Source of the DNA: CAWGJF01 sp963822905
GTDB lineage: Bacteria; Bacteroidota; Ignavibacteria; Ignavibacteriales; Ignavibacteriaceae
Reading direction: 5' to 3'
DNA length: 64,000 nucleotides
Assembly: GCA_963822905.1 (NCBI GenBank)
Contig: CAWGJF010000003.1
Span: 496,001-560,000 of the forward strand
Under the pieces are notes generated by a model, which ran no database searches, was not told where the DNA came from, and saw only the letters and a list, made by a program, of their open reading frames with translations. The position numbers were made by a program, and so were the translations under genes. Positions 53,911-63,488 of this stretch are shown one piece after another (position 1 is the first letter of the stretch; each line of letters starts with the position of its first letter).

Positions 53911-55050
53911 ATGTTTAAAGAGACTGTAGATTTTATTAAAGACTTATATGGCAATTCAGATTTTGTCCCATTGCATGCACCGGTTTTTTTAGGAAATGAA
54001 AAAAAATATTTAAATGCCTGTATTGACACAACTTTTGTATCATATGTTGGCGAATATGTTTCGAAATTTGAAGAGATGAATGCTGAATTTATCGGTACGA
54101 AATACGCAGTTGCTGTGGTTAACGGAACGGTTGCTATCCAGGTTTCATTACAGCTTTTGGGTATTGAACCTGGTGATGAAGTAATCACACAACCTTTAAC
54201 ATTTGTTGCAACGGTGAATGCAATTTCTCATGCAAGTGCAATCCCGGTTTTTGTTGATGTAGATATTGACACAATGGGAATGTCACCTCAAAAACTTCTG
54301 GATTTTCTAAAAAATAACTGCAAAATGGTTGATGGAATTTGCGTAAATAAAATTTCAAACAGAAAGATTAAAGCAGTTCTTCCGATGCACACATTTGGAC
54401 ATCCATGTAGAATTGACGAGATAAATGAAATTGCCAAATCATTCAATTTGGAAGTAATCGAAGATTCAACTGAATCTATTGGTTCAGAATATAAAGAAAA
54501 GCGGACAGGAAAATTTGGACACTCTGGAACAATAAGTTATAATGGAAATAAAACAGTAACTACAGGTGGCGGTGGAATGATTGTTACTGATGATGAGGAA
54601 TTTGCCAGGAAAGCTAAGCACATTACCACAACTGGAAAGGTACCTCACAAATGGGAATTTATTCATGATGTTGTTGCTTACAACTATCGCCTGACAAATG
54701 TGAATGCTGCAATTGGAGTTGCGCAATTTGAATACATAGATAAAATTATTTCTAATAAACGTGAAACTGCAAATCTTTATCGTAATTATTTTAAAAATTC
54801 AGAGATTGAATTTTTTTCAGAACCCGAATCTGCAAAATCAAACTACTGGTTAAATGCAATTAAATTAAAAGATAGGAATGAAAGGGATGAATTTTTAAAA
54901 TACACAAACGAAAATGGTGTGCAGACTCGTCCAATTTGGAGACTGATGAATAAATTGGATATGTATAAAAATTGTCAATGCGGTAATATTGATAATTCTC
55001 TTTTGTTAGAAGACAGAATCGTAAATCTTCCCAGCGGGTTCAGAAGTTAA
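53911..55050 (+). CDS. LegC-family NDP-sugar aminotransferase
   Basis: A 379-residue DegT-family aminotransferase of the LegC type. It has the opening VPLHAPVFLGNEKKYL, the cofactor loops NGTVAIQVSLQ and EDSTESIGS, and the Schiff-base lysine in ISYNGNKTVTTGGGG. It places an amino group on C4 of the 4-keto-6-deoxy sugar made by LegB. No LegG/LegI/LegH homologue follows, so the product is probably a 4-amino-4,6-dideoxy hexose used directly. It is separated by 71 bases from LegB. Confidence 0.87.
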   Translation: MFKETVDFIKDLYGNSDFVPLHAPVFLGNEKKYLNACIDTTFVSYVGEYVSKFEEMNAEFIGTKYAVAVVNGTVAIQVSLQLLGIEPGDEVITQPLTFVATVNAISHASAIPVFVDVDIDTMGMSPQKLLDFLKNNCKMVDGICVNKISNRKIKAVLPMHTFGHPCRIDEINEIAKSFNLEVIEDSTESIGSEYKEKRTGKFGHSGTISYNGNKTVTTGGGGMIVTDDEEFARKAKHITTTGKVPHKWEFIHDVVAYNYRLTNVNAAIGVAQFEYIDKIISNKRETANLYRNYFKNSEIEFFSEPESAKSNYWLNAIKLKDRNERDEFLKYTNENGVQTRPIWRLMNKLDMYKNCQCGNIDNSLLLEDRIVNLPSGFRS

Positions 55051-55101
55051 AATCATTATAAATCCCTTTCACATCGAACTTAAAACAAAATTGACGGATT
55101 A

Positions 55102-56289
55102 TTGAAAAAATTAAAAATCGCTCACGTTACTCCTTATTATTATCCAAGCATCGGTGGAGTCTCTACACAAGCTAAATACATTGCCGATGAACTTTCTAAT
55201 CGTGGTCACGAAGTTGATGTAATTACTGCTTACAAAGATCATGCATCACGTCCTAAATTAACCGTACCTAAAATGGAAGATGTGGATGGAGTACATGTTT
55301 TCAGGTATAATAGTATTTTGAATATAGGTCATATGAGTATTGTCCCAGGAATGATTCCTCATCTGTTAAAACATAAATATGATGTCATCCACTACCATTC
55401 TTATCGACATCCCTTGTGCGATATTTCTGCATTTTTTGGGAAAATGAAATCATCAGTAAATGTTTTACAAGGGCAAGGACCATTCTTTGAGCCCGGTGAA
55501 ATAAATAAGCTGAAAGCATTTGTTTATAGCAGTTACGATTTTTATGCGAAGTTTACTGTATTAAGATTTAGTGATTTGATCTTTGCTCTTAATGAGTATG
55601 AAAAAGAAAGATTTTTTGAAATAGTTAAAAGTGAGAAGAAATTAAGAATCATTCCCAGCGCTGCTGAGGGAAAATCCTATGTAAAAAAGGATCCGGCTCC
55701 TGTTATTTCTAAATTTAATTTGGCAAATAAAAAAGTAATTCTTTTTGTCGGAAATCTTGACGATAATAAAAGACCAGATCTTTTAGTACTGGCACTGCCG
55801 GAAATAAAACAAGCATTTCCTGAAACAATTCTTGTGTTTGCCGGACGTGACGAGGGAATGGTTGAAAAATGTAATATTCTTGCAGAAAATTTGAAAGTAG
55901 CCGACAGTATAAAATTTCTTGGATTTATTAGCGATGAAGATAAGCATCTATTATATGATGCTGCAGATGTTTTTGCACTTGTTTCAGATAAAGAATCATT
56001 TGGTACTGTGCTTGTTGAAGCAATGGCACATCAGCTTCCTGTTGTTGTTACAGATGCAAGGGGACCTAAAAGTGTTGTTCAAGATGGGGTCAATGGAATT
56101 GTAATTTCAAGAGGTGATGCAAAAGGTTTATCCAATGCTATTAAGAATATTTTTGGGAATGAAGAATTGAAAAAAAAACTTGCTAAAAACGCAAGAATAT
56201 CAGCCGAAAATAATTTTAGAATTGAGAGCATAGTAGATAAGATTGAATCATATTATTATGATGCTATAAACAAGAGGTCAGAAAATTAA
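55102..56289 (+). CDS. GT4-family glycosyltransferase
   Basis: A 395-residue GT-B enzyme with the N-terminal HVTPYYYPSIGGVSTQ loop and a C-terminal Glycos_transf_1 domain (LFVGNLDDNKRPDLLV, DKESFGTVLVEAMAHQLPVV). It transfers a sugar to the lipid-linked repeat unit on the cytoplasmic side. The start is a TTG at 55102, directly before the first strand; no ATG is available before residue about 54. GGA lies six bases upstream. Its stop is used as part of the junction with the following FemAB-like gene. Confidence 0.88.
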   Translation: MKKLKIAHVTPYYYPSIGGVSTQAKYIADELSNRGHEVDVITAYKDHASRPKLTVPKMEDVDGVHVFRYNSILNIGHMSIVPGMIPHLLKHKYDVIHYHSYRHPLCDISAFFGKMKSSVNVLQGQGPFFEPGEINKLKAFVYSSYDFYAKFTVLRFSDLIFALNEYEKERFFEIVKSEKKLRIIPSAAEGKSYVKKDPAPVISKFNLANKKVILFVGNLDDNKRPDLLVLALPEIKQAFPETILVFAGRDEGMVEKCNILAENLKVADSIKFLGFISDEDKHLLYDAADVFALVSDKESFGTVLVEAMAHQLPVVVTDARGPKSVVQDGVNGIVISRGDAKGLSNAIKNIFGNEELKKKLAKNARISAENNFRIESIVDKIESYYYDAINKRSEN

Positions 56290-57325
56290 CGGGATAAAAG
56301 TTCTTAACCCAATCGAAGTAGATGATTGGAATGAGCAAATACTTGAGTTAGAAGATTATTCTTTTTTCCATTCAAAGGAATGGGCAAAAGTTATTGTAGA
56401 TTCATATCAGTTTACCCCTTCATATTTTACCCGCTTTGAAAATGGTAAACTTCAATCGGTTATCCCAATGATGCTTGTGAAAAGCTGGTTAACAGGGAGA
56501 CGTGCAGTGTCTTTGCCGTTTAGTGATTTTTGTGAACCACTTTTTAAAGAACAAGAATCCTCATCGGAAATAATTAAAGAAGTAATGAAGTATTCCGAAA
56601 AAGAAAAAGTGAAATATGTTGAATTCAGGGCAAGTACAAAAAATTTTCCTTTCGAAACCGAACAATATCGAACTGATTTAAGACATGTATTAAAGCTTGA
56701 TAAAAGTGAAAATGATTTGCTAAAAACATTTTCTGAGAATACGAAACGCAATATCAAAAAAGCGAAAAAAGCAAAATTGGTTTTAAAGATTATGAATGAT
56801 GATTCAGGGATGAATATCTTTTTTGATATGAATTGTGAAACGAGAAAGAAACATGGTTTACCCCCTCAACCATATTCATTTTTTAACAATTTATTGAAAA
56901 ATGTAATTCAAGTTGGAATGGGAGATATTTTATTAGCAGAAAAAGATGGAGATTATATTGCAGGTGCAATCTATTTGAAGTTTGGAAAAAAACTTATTTA
57001 CAAATTTGGAGCATCTTATTCAAAGTATTTTAATTTAAGAGGTAACAATTTTGTAATGTGGGAAGCAATAAAAAAATATCTTGCTGAAGGATTTGAAGAG
57101 TTTGACTTTGGTAGAACTGAATTGGGACATGAAGGTCTACAAAGATTCAAACTTGGCTGGAACACAGACGAATTAACAATTTATACGACCCGCTACAATA
57201 TCGAAAAAAAAGAATTCCTTCCTGCAAACATTCAAACCCAGGGCTTTCATAATACTATTTTTAGTCGCTCACCTGTTTTCATCTTAAAATTGATTGGTAA
57301 TACTCTTTACAAACACGTGGGTTGA
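56285..57325 (+). CDS. FemAB-like (GNAT-fold) protein with AUU start
   Basis: Reading from an ATT at 56285 gives 346 residues. The expected N-terminal domain (WNEQILELEDYSFFHSKEWAKVI) is encoded before the first ATG at 56468, so that ATG would delete the conserved start. No ATG, GTG or TTG precedes it in frame after a stop at 56267. AAGAGG (56272-56277) is seven bases before the ATT. The later part has KNTKRNIKKA-like basic helix and GTELGHEGLQRFK. FemX/GNAT relatives add amino acids or acyl groups to cell-wall or glycan precursors; the substrate here is unknown. ATTAA overlap couples it to the GT4. Confidence 0.75.
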   Translation: MNGIKVLNPIEVDDWNEQILELEDYSFFHSKEWAKVIVDSYQFTPSYFTRFENGKLQSVIPMMLVKSWLTGRRAVSLPFSDFCEPLFKEQESSSEIIKEVMKYSEKEKVKYVEFRASTKNFPFETEQYRTDLRHVLKLDKSENDLLKTFSENTKRNIKKAKKAKLVLKIMNDDSGMNIFFDMNCETRKKHGLPPQPYSFFNNLLKNVIQVGMGDILLAEKDGDYIAGAIYLKFGKKLIYKFGASYSKYFNLRGNNFVMWEAIKKYLAEGFEEFDFGRTELGHEGLQRFKLGWNTDELTIYTTRYNIEKKEFLPANIQTQGFHNTIFSRSPVFILKLIGNTLYKHVG

Positions 57326-57603
57326 AAAGTGGTAACTATCTGGGTGCAGATTTTCACAGACTAAATCCTCAAAATTTTCTGAGCTTAAGGCAAAAATTTT
57401 TACTCCTATTTCAAATTGGATTAAAAATAAAGCAGTGTTACAAATCTTTACGACAGATTAATTAGTGTCTCATAATTAGAATTAAAGTATGTATATACTT
57501 TGATTATTGAAGAAATTCGAAAGATTTGTTGGCTTTAAAATTGAATAAGTTGATCAATCCAACTAATACTCAAAATTAAATTCATAATAGTGAGGGCAAA
57601 TTT

Positions 57604-58758
57604 ATGAAAAAAATGAAAACTGGTTTCTTTATTTTATTTCTTTTCCTGATGTTCAGTGCATGTCAGAATAGTGATGAAGTGGTTTCTCCTGACACTAATT
57701 CTGATCAAAATCAGACATTAGAAAAAATTACAATGACTGAGATTAATTTGAATAATCCCGGTGCGAATACCTGCATTAATTTAGTTGCAGGAAGAAATAT
57801 AGTGGTTGGTGAAGTTTGTGTTGATTATATCCAAAGTACACATAAAATTAAAGTAACTTATAACATGACAGAACCTGGCTGGACAATAACAAAAACTCAT
57901 GTTGCTGCTGTTATTCATCCATTCTTTTTCCCAAGAACCTGGACTCTTCAGCCTTGGTTAAATCATTTTCCATATAAAGGAAATCATAATCATGTTACTT
58001 CAGTTGAGTATATGGTAAGTGTCCCAAGTTATTATAGCGACATTTATTTGGCAATTCATGCAGTTGTTGAAGGCAATATGGCATCAGGAGATCCGGTGCT
58101 TCTTCCTTCTTTGCCTGGTATTGATAATATGACACCTGAATGGACACCGGAAAGTAACGAAGACTATACCGTTGGTGCAGATTTCAATAACCTTGGTTAT
58201 TACTATGGATGGGGCATGGACAATGCCAGACCAATCAGTAACGGTTCTGCCAGAGATGTTCAATTCATAAGTTCTTATTCTGAAGATTTACCAACTTGTT
58301 CTGAGTTTTTAGAAAAACCTGAAAACTTAGATCTAGTAAATTGGGTTATTAATCATAGGGAACCAGGTTGGGATACTTATACGGTACAGGCTGCTATCTG
58401 GAATCTTCTTCAACCAGACGGAGGGATTTCAAACTGGCAAAACCCAAGTGCTCCGGATTATTTTCCACACGATGCTCAACTAAGAGAACAAATTGTAGCT
58501 GCAGCTTATGCAAATGGCGAAGATTATGAACCGGGATGTGGAGATAAAGTTTTAATTTTAGCTTATGGTCCAGAATCTGATCCTTGCGGCCAGATAAAAA
58601 ATATTGTGGGTTTTGAATATCCTGTCGAGTGTCAAAACCAGAATGTTGTAAAACATGCCTGGGCATTTCCACTTGAAAATGGACAGCCAATTCCAGACTT
58701 AAGCAAACGCTTTAGTTGGATTGGTTGGGCTAGATACATTAAATACGTAACTCATTAA
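57604..58758 (+). CDS. secreted lipoprotein with thioester-domain-like region
   Basis: The 384-residue precursor has a lipoprotein signal (FLFLMFSAC, Cys19). The middle and end resemble a family with the pattern GW-C-V-D ... KPENLDLVNW ... QAAIW, as in thioester-type adhesion domains. Here the segment reads GWGMDNARP, so the expected Cys is missing although the Gln of QAAIWNLL is kept; the comparison is from memory and unsure. Several Cys pairs are present later. It is set between a 278-base spacer and a strong terminator, as a single gene inserted in the polysaccharide locus. Confidence 0.6.
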   Translation: MKKMKTGFFILFLFLMFSACQNSDEVVSPDTNSDQNQTLEKITMTEINLNNPGANTCINLVAGRNIVVGEVCVDYIQSTHKIKVTYNMTEPGWTITKTHVAAVIHPFFFPRTWTLQPWLNHFPYKGNHNHVTSVEYMVSVPSYYSDIYLAIHAVVEGNMASGDPVLLPSLPGIDNMTPEWTPESNEDYTVGADFNNLGYYYGWGMDNARPISNGSARDVQFISSYSEDLPTCSEFLEKPENLDLVNWVINHREPGWDTYTVQAAIWNLLQPDGGISNWQNPSAPDYFPHDAQLREQIVAAAYANGEDYEPGCGDKVLILAYGPESDPCGQIKNIVGFEYPVECQNQNVVKHAWAFPLENGQPIPDLSKRFSWIGWARYIKYVTH

Positions 58759-58769
58759 TAAACTCTTTT

Positions 58770-58797
58770 ACGGGGATTCTTTAAGAATCCCCGTTTC
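58770..58797 (+). terminator. intrinsic terminator after the lipoprotein gene
   Basis: ACGGGGATTC (58770-58779) pairs with GAATCCCCGT (58784-58793; up to 12 bp with a very small loop), followed by TTTC. It begins 11 bases after the lipoprotein stop and should separate that gene from the deacetylase gene. Confidence 0.75.
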
Positions 58798-58826
58798 ATA
58801 TATACTGAGAAATTTCGATTTAAGAA

Positions 58827-59729
58827 TTGAAAAAATTATTTTACCTACTTAAGCCACTTATTCCACGTTCTTTTCAAATTTCCCTGCGAAGATTTTTAAT
58901 AAGAAGAAAGATTAAAGTGGTGTCGGACGTTTGGCCAATATTGCCCGATAGTGAAAAGAAACCTGGAAATTGGACCGGATGGAAAGGTGGAAAGAAATTT
59001 GCGTTTGTTCTTACTCATGATGTTGAACATAAAAGAGGTTATGATAGAGTCGAAATGTTAATGGGAATTGAAAAAGAACTTGGTTTCGTATCTTCTTTTA
59101 ATTTTGTTCCTGAAAGAGATTACAAGGTAGAAAAAAAATTGTTGGATAAAATATGGCAAAATGAATTTGAATTTGGTGTTCACGGATTAAACCACGATGG
59201 TAAATTATTTAAGAACAGGCAAATTTTTAATCAGAGATCTGTGAAAATTAATAAGTATATAAAAGATTGGAATGCAGTTGGTTTTCGTGCGCCGGCAATG
59301 CATCATAATTTAGAATGGATTGGTGATTTAAATATTGAATATGATCTTTCAACATTTGACACTGATCCGTTTGAGCCTCAACCGGATAGTGTTGGGACAA
59401 TTTTTCCGTTTTGGGTGAATGGTCAAAATGGAAAAGGTGGGTATGTTGAAATGCCATACACACTCGTTCAGGATTTTACTTTGTTTATTCTGATGAATGA
59501 AAAATCACCGGATATCTGGATAAAAAAACTTAAATGGATAGCTGAAAATGATGGTATGGTACTTCTGAACGTTCATCCGGATTATATAAATTTTGAAAAT
59601 GAATCTAAGCTGGAAGAATTTCCCGTAAAATATTATGCTGATTTTCTAAAATATGTTAAAACAAATTACGCTGGTCAATACTGGAATGCTTTACCAAGAG
59701 ATGTATCAAGCTATTTTAAAAACAGATGA
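58827..59729 (+). CDS. polysaccharide deacetylase (NodB-like)
   Basis: A 300-residue CE4-type enzyme: the metal site is His64-Asp65 (LTHDVEH) with His119 and His123 (GVHGLNHDGK), and FRAPAMHHN is motif 3. It removes acetyl groups from N-acetyl-hexosamine in the polymer or precursor. The start is a TTG at 58827; no ATG occurs before the first conserved block. Hydrophobic-basic N-terminus but no clear signal peptide, so it may act in the cytoplasm or at the membrane. It follows the terminator, with its own promoter implied. Confidence 0.85.
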   Translation: MKKLFYLLKPLIPRSFQISLRRFLIRRKIKVVSDVWPILPDSEKKPGNWTGWKGGKKFAFVLTHDVEHKRGYDRVEMLMGIEKELGFVSSFNFVPERDYKVEKKLLDKIWQNEFEFGVHGLNHDGKLFKNRQIFNQRSVKINKYIKDWNAVGFRAPAMHHNLEWIGDLNIEYDLSTFDTDPFEPQPDSVGTIFPFWVNGQNGKGGYVEMPYTLVQDFTLFILMNEKSPDIWIKKLKWIAENDGMVLLNVHPDYINFENESKLEEFPVKYYADFLKYVKTNYAGQYWNALPRDVSSYFKNR

Positions 59730-59896
59730 GTGAACTGGTTTTACCTTAATTTGTGGTAGTAAAATTTAACAGAGATTTATTATTATCGAATGTTATTTTT
59801 TTACTAAATTAAAACTTATTCTTTTCTTCTGTAATTTAATTTCCAAGAATCACAAATTAATTAAAAACTCAGTTCATTATATAAACGGAATAATAA

Positions 59897-61360
59897 ATGA
59901 CAATAAATAATAATACAGTTGCAGTTGAATTTTTCGAATCAAAAAACTATCCAAGGGAGGTACCATTTAATCCGCCGGTTAAATATCCCGAGTATGAAGG
60001 AAATGATTTAGACCCAAACAACAAAATATACGATCACGTAAGACAAATGCTTTATAAATCCGGGCTGGATAAGGAAAACTTTAATAAACCTAACTGGAAT
60101 CCCTTTAAAGATATTGTTAAACCCGGTATGCATGTATTTCTTAAGCCGAATACTGTCAGACATTATCACATGGATGGTAAAGAAGTTTTCTCAATAATAA
60201 TTCACGCATCTGTCATGCGCCCAGTTCTTGATTATGTTTTAAAGGCATTAAATGGATCAGGTAAAATAGTTATTGGTGACTCTCAGGTTTTGTTTGGTAG
60301 ATTTAAAGAAGCTTATGAAATAAGTCAAATAGATAAGATGCTTGACTGGGTTCGGGAAAAAAATCCAAATGTTCCCATTGAATGCTTTGACATGAGAATT
60401 GTTCAGGGAGTGAGAACATGGATGTATGGAAAATGGGGAAGAGAAAGAATTGAAAAAGATCCTTTGGGATATACCTGGGTAAACGTTGGTGATAAGAGTG
60501 CCTTTAAGGATATTGACCCTAAAAAACTCCGTATCGTTTATTGCAATCCTAAAGTAATGTACAAACATCATTCTGAAGGTAAACATGAATATTTAATTCC
60601 GAATTCTTTTTTGCAGGCTGATGCAGTCATAGGAATTGCAAAATTTAAGACTCACAGAAGAACTGCAATAACACTTGCTCAGAAAAATTATTTTGGAATT
60701 CCGGCACTTAAAGATACAATGCCGCATTTTATTATTGGTTCACCTTCTGAAGGTGGAGATCAATATATAAATCCATCATTCAGAAAACGAATCGCAGTAA
60801 AATTAAATGACAGAATACATTCCAATGCTTTTGTCCCGGTAAAATTCTTTTTTGCAACCGCTAAAAAATTATGGTGGAATACTCATTACATAGTACCGTT
60901 TAAAGATGATGTATATGAAGCAATGTGGTATGGGAATGATACTTTATGGCGCACACTTCACGATGTAAACCGGATTGTTTTTTATGCGGATAAAAATGGA
61001 AAAATTCAGGATACGCCGCAAAGAAACCATTTCCATGTTGTAGATGGAATTATCGGTGGTGAAAAAAATGGTCCTGTAAATTGCGATCCTGTTTATCCTG
61101 GGGTTATGATGGCAGGATATAATGCATTGGCAATAGATACAGTCGGTGCAACTTTGATGGGATTTGATTATAAGAAAATTCCATTGATCAACAACACATA
61201 CAAAACAGTAGATTCTTCGCAGCCACTCTTTTTTGGAAGTGTTGATGATATTAAAATCATTGATGGAGATAAAGATTTTGATCTTAAATCATACGAGAAA
61301 TTCAGAAATCTTAATTTTGAACCTCATCCAAACTGGAAGGGACATATTGAGAAAGATTGA
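59897..61360 (+). CDS. DUF362-domain protein
   Basis: A 487-residue soluble protein in the DUF362 family, whose members are often found with iron-sulfur or polysaccharide genes and whose reaction is not established. It has the family core VFLKPNTVRHY ... VIHASVMRPVLDY-type strand, IGIAKFKTHRRTAITLAQKNYFGI and a later GYNALAIDTVGA. No ferredoxin cysteine motif is present. It lies 167 bases after the deacetylase and 22 bases before the GNAT gene. A role in the polysaccharide pathway is inferred only from position. Confidence 0.82.
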   Translation: MTINNNTVAVEFFESKNYPREVPFNPPVKYPEYEGNDLDPNNKIYDHVRQMLYKSGLDKENFNKPNWNPFKDIVKPGMHVFLKPNTVRHYHMDGKEVFSIIIHASVMRPVLDYVLKALNGSGKIVIGDSQVLFGRFKEAYEISQIDKMLDWVREKNPNVPIECFDMRIVQGVRTWMYGKWGRERIEKDPLGYTWVNVGDKSAFKDIDPKKLRIVYCNPKVMYKHHSEGKHEYLIPNSFLQADAVIGIAKFKTHRRTAITLAQKNYFGIPALKDTMPHFIIGSPSEGGDQYINPSFRKRIAVKLNDRIHSNAFVPVKFFFATAKKLWWNTHYIVPFKDDVYEAMWYGNDTLWRTLHDVNRIVFYADKNGKIQDTPQRNHFHVVDGIIGGEKNGPVNCDPVYPGVMMAGYNALAIDTVGATLMGFDYKKIPLINNTYKTVDSSQPLFFGSVDDIKIIDGDKDFDLKSYEKFRNLNFEPHPNWKGHIEKD

Positions 61361-61382
61361 TTTTCATTAATCAGAAACATTA

Positions 61383-62033
61383 TTGAACGTATTACTTAAA
61401 AAATTTAAAAGAAATCTTAGCGATTATGGATTTTTAATCGCTGTTAAAAAGATGATTACTTATCCTTTTGAAAAAATTTACAAAAGGAAAGATTATCTGA
61501 TTTATAAAAAAGATTTGCGAACTTATAATCCAAGCAATAAAAGCAATCCTTCTTTTGAATATAAATTTTATGATAGTCACAATTTGGATAAAAAAGTCAT
61601 AGATCAGATTTTATCGATGGAAGAATGGCTGACTGATAAAATGGAGTCTATTCTAAAATATGGTGGCTTGTGTGCAGTAGCTCTTGATGGGGAAAAAGTT
61701 GCAGGGTTTAATTTGGTTTCTTTTAATAAAGTTTATATGCCTTTGCTTGAGCTTGACAAAAAATTTAGAAAAGATCAGGCGTGGTCTGAACAAATCACTG
61801 TTTCCAAAGATTATAGGAAACAGGGACTCGGATCGATACTTCGTTATAAAATGTTTAATGAACTTAAAGAACGTGGTTACCGGGCATTATATGGAGGAAC
61901 AATGTGGGACAATTGGTCGAACATTGAACTTTCCAAAAAAGTAGGATTTGAAATTTTTGTAAAAGTAAGTTTGAAAAGAATTCTTAACAATAAGAAATAT
62001 ACTTATCATAGAATCTATTCAAATCAGCTTTGA
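61383..62033 (+). CDS. GNAT-family N-acetyltransferase
   Basis: A 216-residue protein with a GNAT core in the second half: ITVSKDYRKQGLGSIL binds acetyl-CoA (motif A, with RxxGxG-type loop), followed by MWDNWSNIELSKKVGFEIF. It may acetylate the 4-amino sugar made by the LegB/LegC pair, which is inference. The start is a TTG at 61383; the first ATG in frame is residue 24. It is 22 bases after the DUF362 gene. Confidence 0.8.
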   Translation: MNVLLKKFKRNLSDYGFLIAVKKMITYPFEKIYKRKDYLIYKKDLRTYNPSNKSNPSFEYKFYDSHNLDKKVIDQILSMEEWLTDKMESILKYGGLCAVALDGEKVAGFNLVSFNKVYMPLLELDKKFRKDQAWSEQITVSKDYRKQGLGSILRYKMFNELKERGYRALYGGTMWDNWSNIELSKKVGFEIFVKVSLKRILNNKKYTYHRIYSNQL

Positions 62034-62064
62034 AATTAATTAATAGAGAAAATAATTTTTTAAC

Positions 62065-63480
62065 ATGACAAAACAGCTCTTTTTCCTTTCAAACTTTTTT
62101 TTGAACAGAAGGAACATTTCTTCAACTTACAGAAGTTTGATGAAAACTCAGTGGTATTCCAAAGATGAGTTGAGCTCGTTACAGTTTAAGAAATTGCAAA
62201 ACATACTCAACTACTCTTATGAATATGTTCCATTCTATAAAAAGCGATTTGATAATTTGGGACTGAAGCCGGCGGACATTAAAAATTTTGATGACTTTAA
62301 AAAAATTCCTTCTCTAAAAAGACAGGAAATAATTGATAATCACGTCGATATGCTGGATGTTCGTTTTCTTGATTCACTTAAAAAAATCAATCCTGATAAG
62401 CAAGCACCAGGCAAACCGAGGGGCCTATCATTATTCAGCAGACACAAATTAATAATGAATACTTCAAGTGGTTCTACCGGTGCACCAACAGTATTTTATG
62501 AAGATGGAACTCAAACTGGTTTAAACTGGTCAAATGAGTTAAGAATTAAATCCTGGTTTTGTGCCGATCCAGGAAGTAAAGAAGTTAGATTTTTAAGAGC
62601 GTCCAGGGAAGAACTTACGAAAAACCTTATAGCTACTTTCAGAAGATATGTTTGGAGCCAATTACTTTTACCTGGAGTAAATTTAAGAGAAGAGGATCAC
62701 GCGAGATCATATGAAAGGTTAATGGAATTTAAACCCAAAATATTGTGGGGATTCACATCCGCAATGTCTGAATTGGCTAAGTATATGATTGATAATAATC
62801 TTTCAATTGGAGATGCTTCTCCTAATGTGGCTATTACCTGGGCTGCTCCATTATACGATTTTGAAGAAAAGAGAATTGAGACAGCCTTTAAATGTAAAGT
62901 GACAAATATATATGGAACGAGGGAAGTTGGGCACATTGCAACCCGTTGCCCTGAAGGATCAATGCACATTAATGAGGAATCGTTATTTGTTGAAAACATG
63001 AAAGATGAAAGTAATTCTTCTGCAACCGGGAATGAAATTTTAGCTACTTCATTGGTTAAAGTTCCAATGCCGTTTATAAAATTTGAAACAGGGGATATAG
63101 GAGAAGTAGTTGAAAGTAATTGTAAGTGTGGAAGGCATTTAAAAGTGATTAATAATCTTCTTGGTCGAACCGGAGAAGTCATTTTTGATAAAGACGGAAA
63201 AATGATTGCTCCAAATGTCTGGTGTAGATTTTTTATGGAAGGTAAACTTGCATCAAGAATTAATCGCTTCCAGATCAGGTACATGAAAAACAAAGATATA
63301 GAAATGAAAATTGAAAAAGGTAAAAACTACAACGATGAAACTCATAATCTTATCGTAAATAAATTTTATGATCAATTTTCGACTGATAACAAACTTACTG
63401 TTAAATACGTTGAAAAAATCGAACCGACAAAATCCGGGAAATTCAAGATGATTATTAATGAATTAAATGAAACCAATTAG
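62065..63480 (+). CDS. CapK/PaaK-like adenylate-forming enzyme
   Basis: A 471-residue AMP-forming ligase of the CapK/phenylacetate-CoA ligase group. The P-loop-like NTSSGSTGAPTVFYEDG, the later IYGTREVGHIATRC, and a zinc-binding-like CKCGRHLK segment are visible. CapK homologues occur in capsule and exopolysaccharide loci of many bacteria; the acid they activate is unproven. It starts 31 bases after the GNAT gene and is followed after eight bases by a second FemAB-like gene. Activation of an acid followed by transfer to a glycan by FemAB/GNAT is a possible route. Confidence 0.87.
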   Translation: MTKQLFFLSNFFLNRRNISSTYRSLMKTQWYSKDELSSLQFKKLQNILNYSYEYVPFYKKRFDNLGLKPADIKNFDDFKKIPSLKRQEIIDNHVDMLDVRFLDSLKKINPDKQAPGKPRGLSLFSRHKLIMNTSSGSTGAPTVFYEDGTQTGLNWSNELRIKSWFCADPGSKEVRFLRASREELTKNLIATFRRYVWSQLLLPGVNLREEDHARSYERLMEFKPKILWGFTSAMSELAKYMIDNNLSIGDASPNVAITWAAPLYDFEEKRIETAFKCKVTNIYGTREVGHIATRCPEGSMHINEESLFVENMKDESNSSATGNEILATSLVKVPMPFIKFETGDIGEVVESNCKCGRHLKVINNLLGRTGEVIFDKDGKMIAPNVWCRFFMEGKLASRINRFQIRYMKNKDIEMKIEKGKNYNDETHNLIVNKFYDQFSTDNKLTVKYVEKIEPTKSGKFKMIINELNETN

Positions 63481-63488
63481 GGGTTTTT

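Noticed and set aside
56468..57325. FemAB-like gene starting at the first ATG (285 residues)
   Set aside because: The conserved N-terminal domain is encoded upstream in the same frame from 56285, so this start would truncate the family core.
62697..63293. 198-residue minus-strand open frame within the CapK-like gene
   Set aside because: It overlaps a well-supported enzyme over its whole length and shows no family motif or ribosome site.
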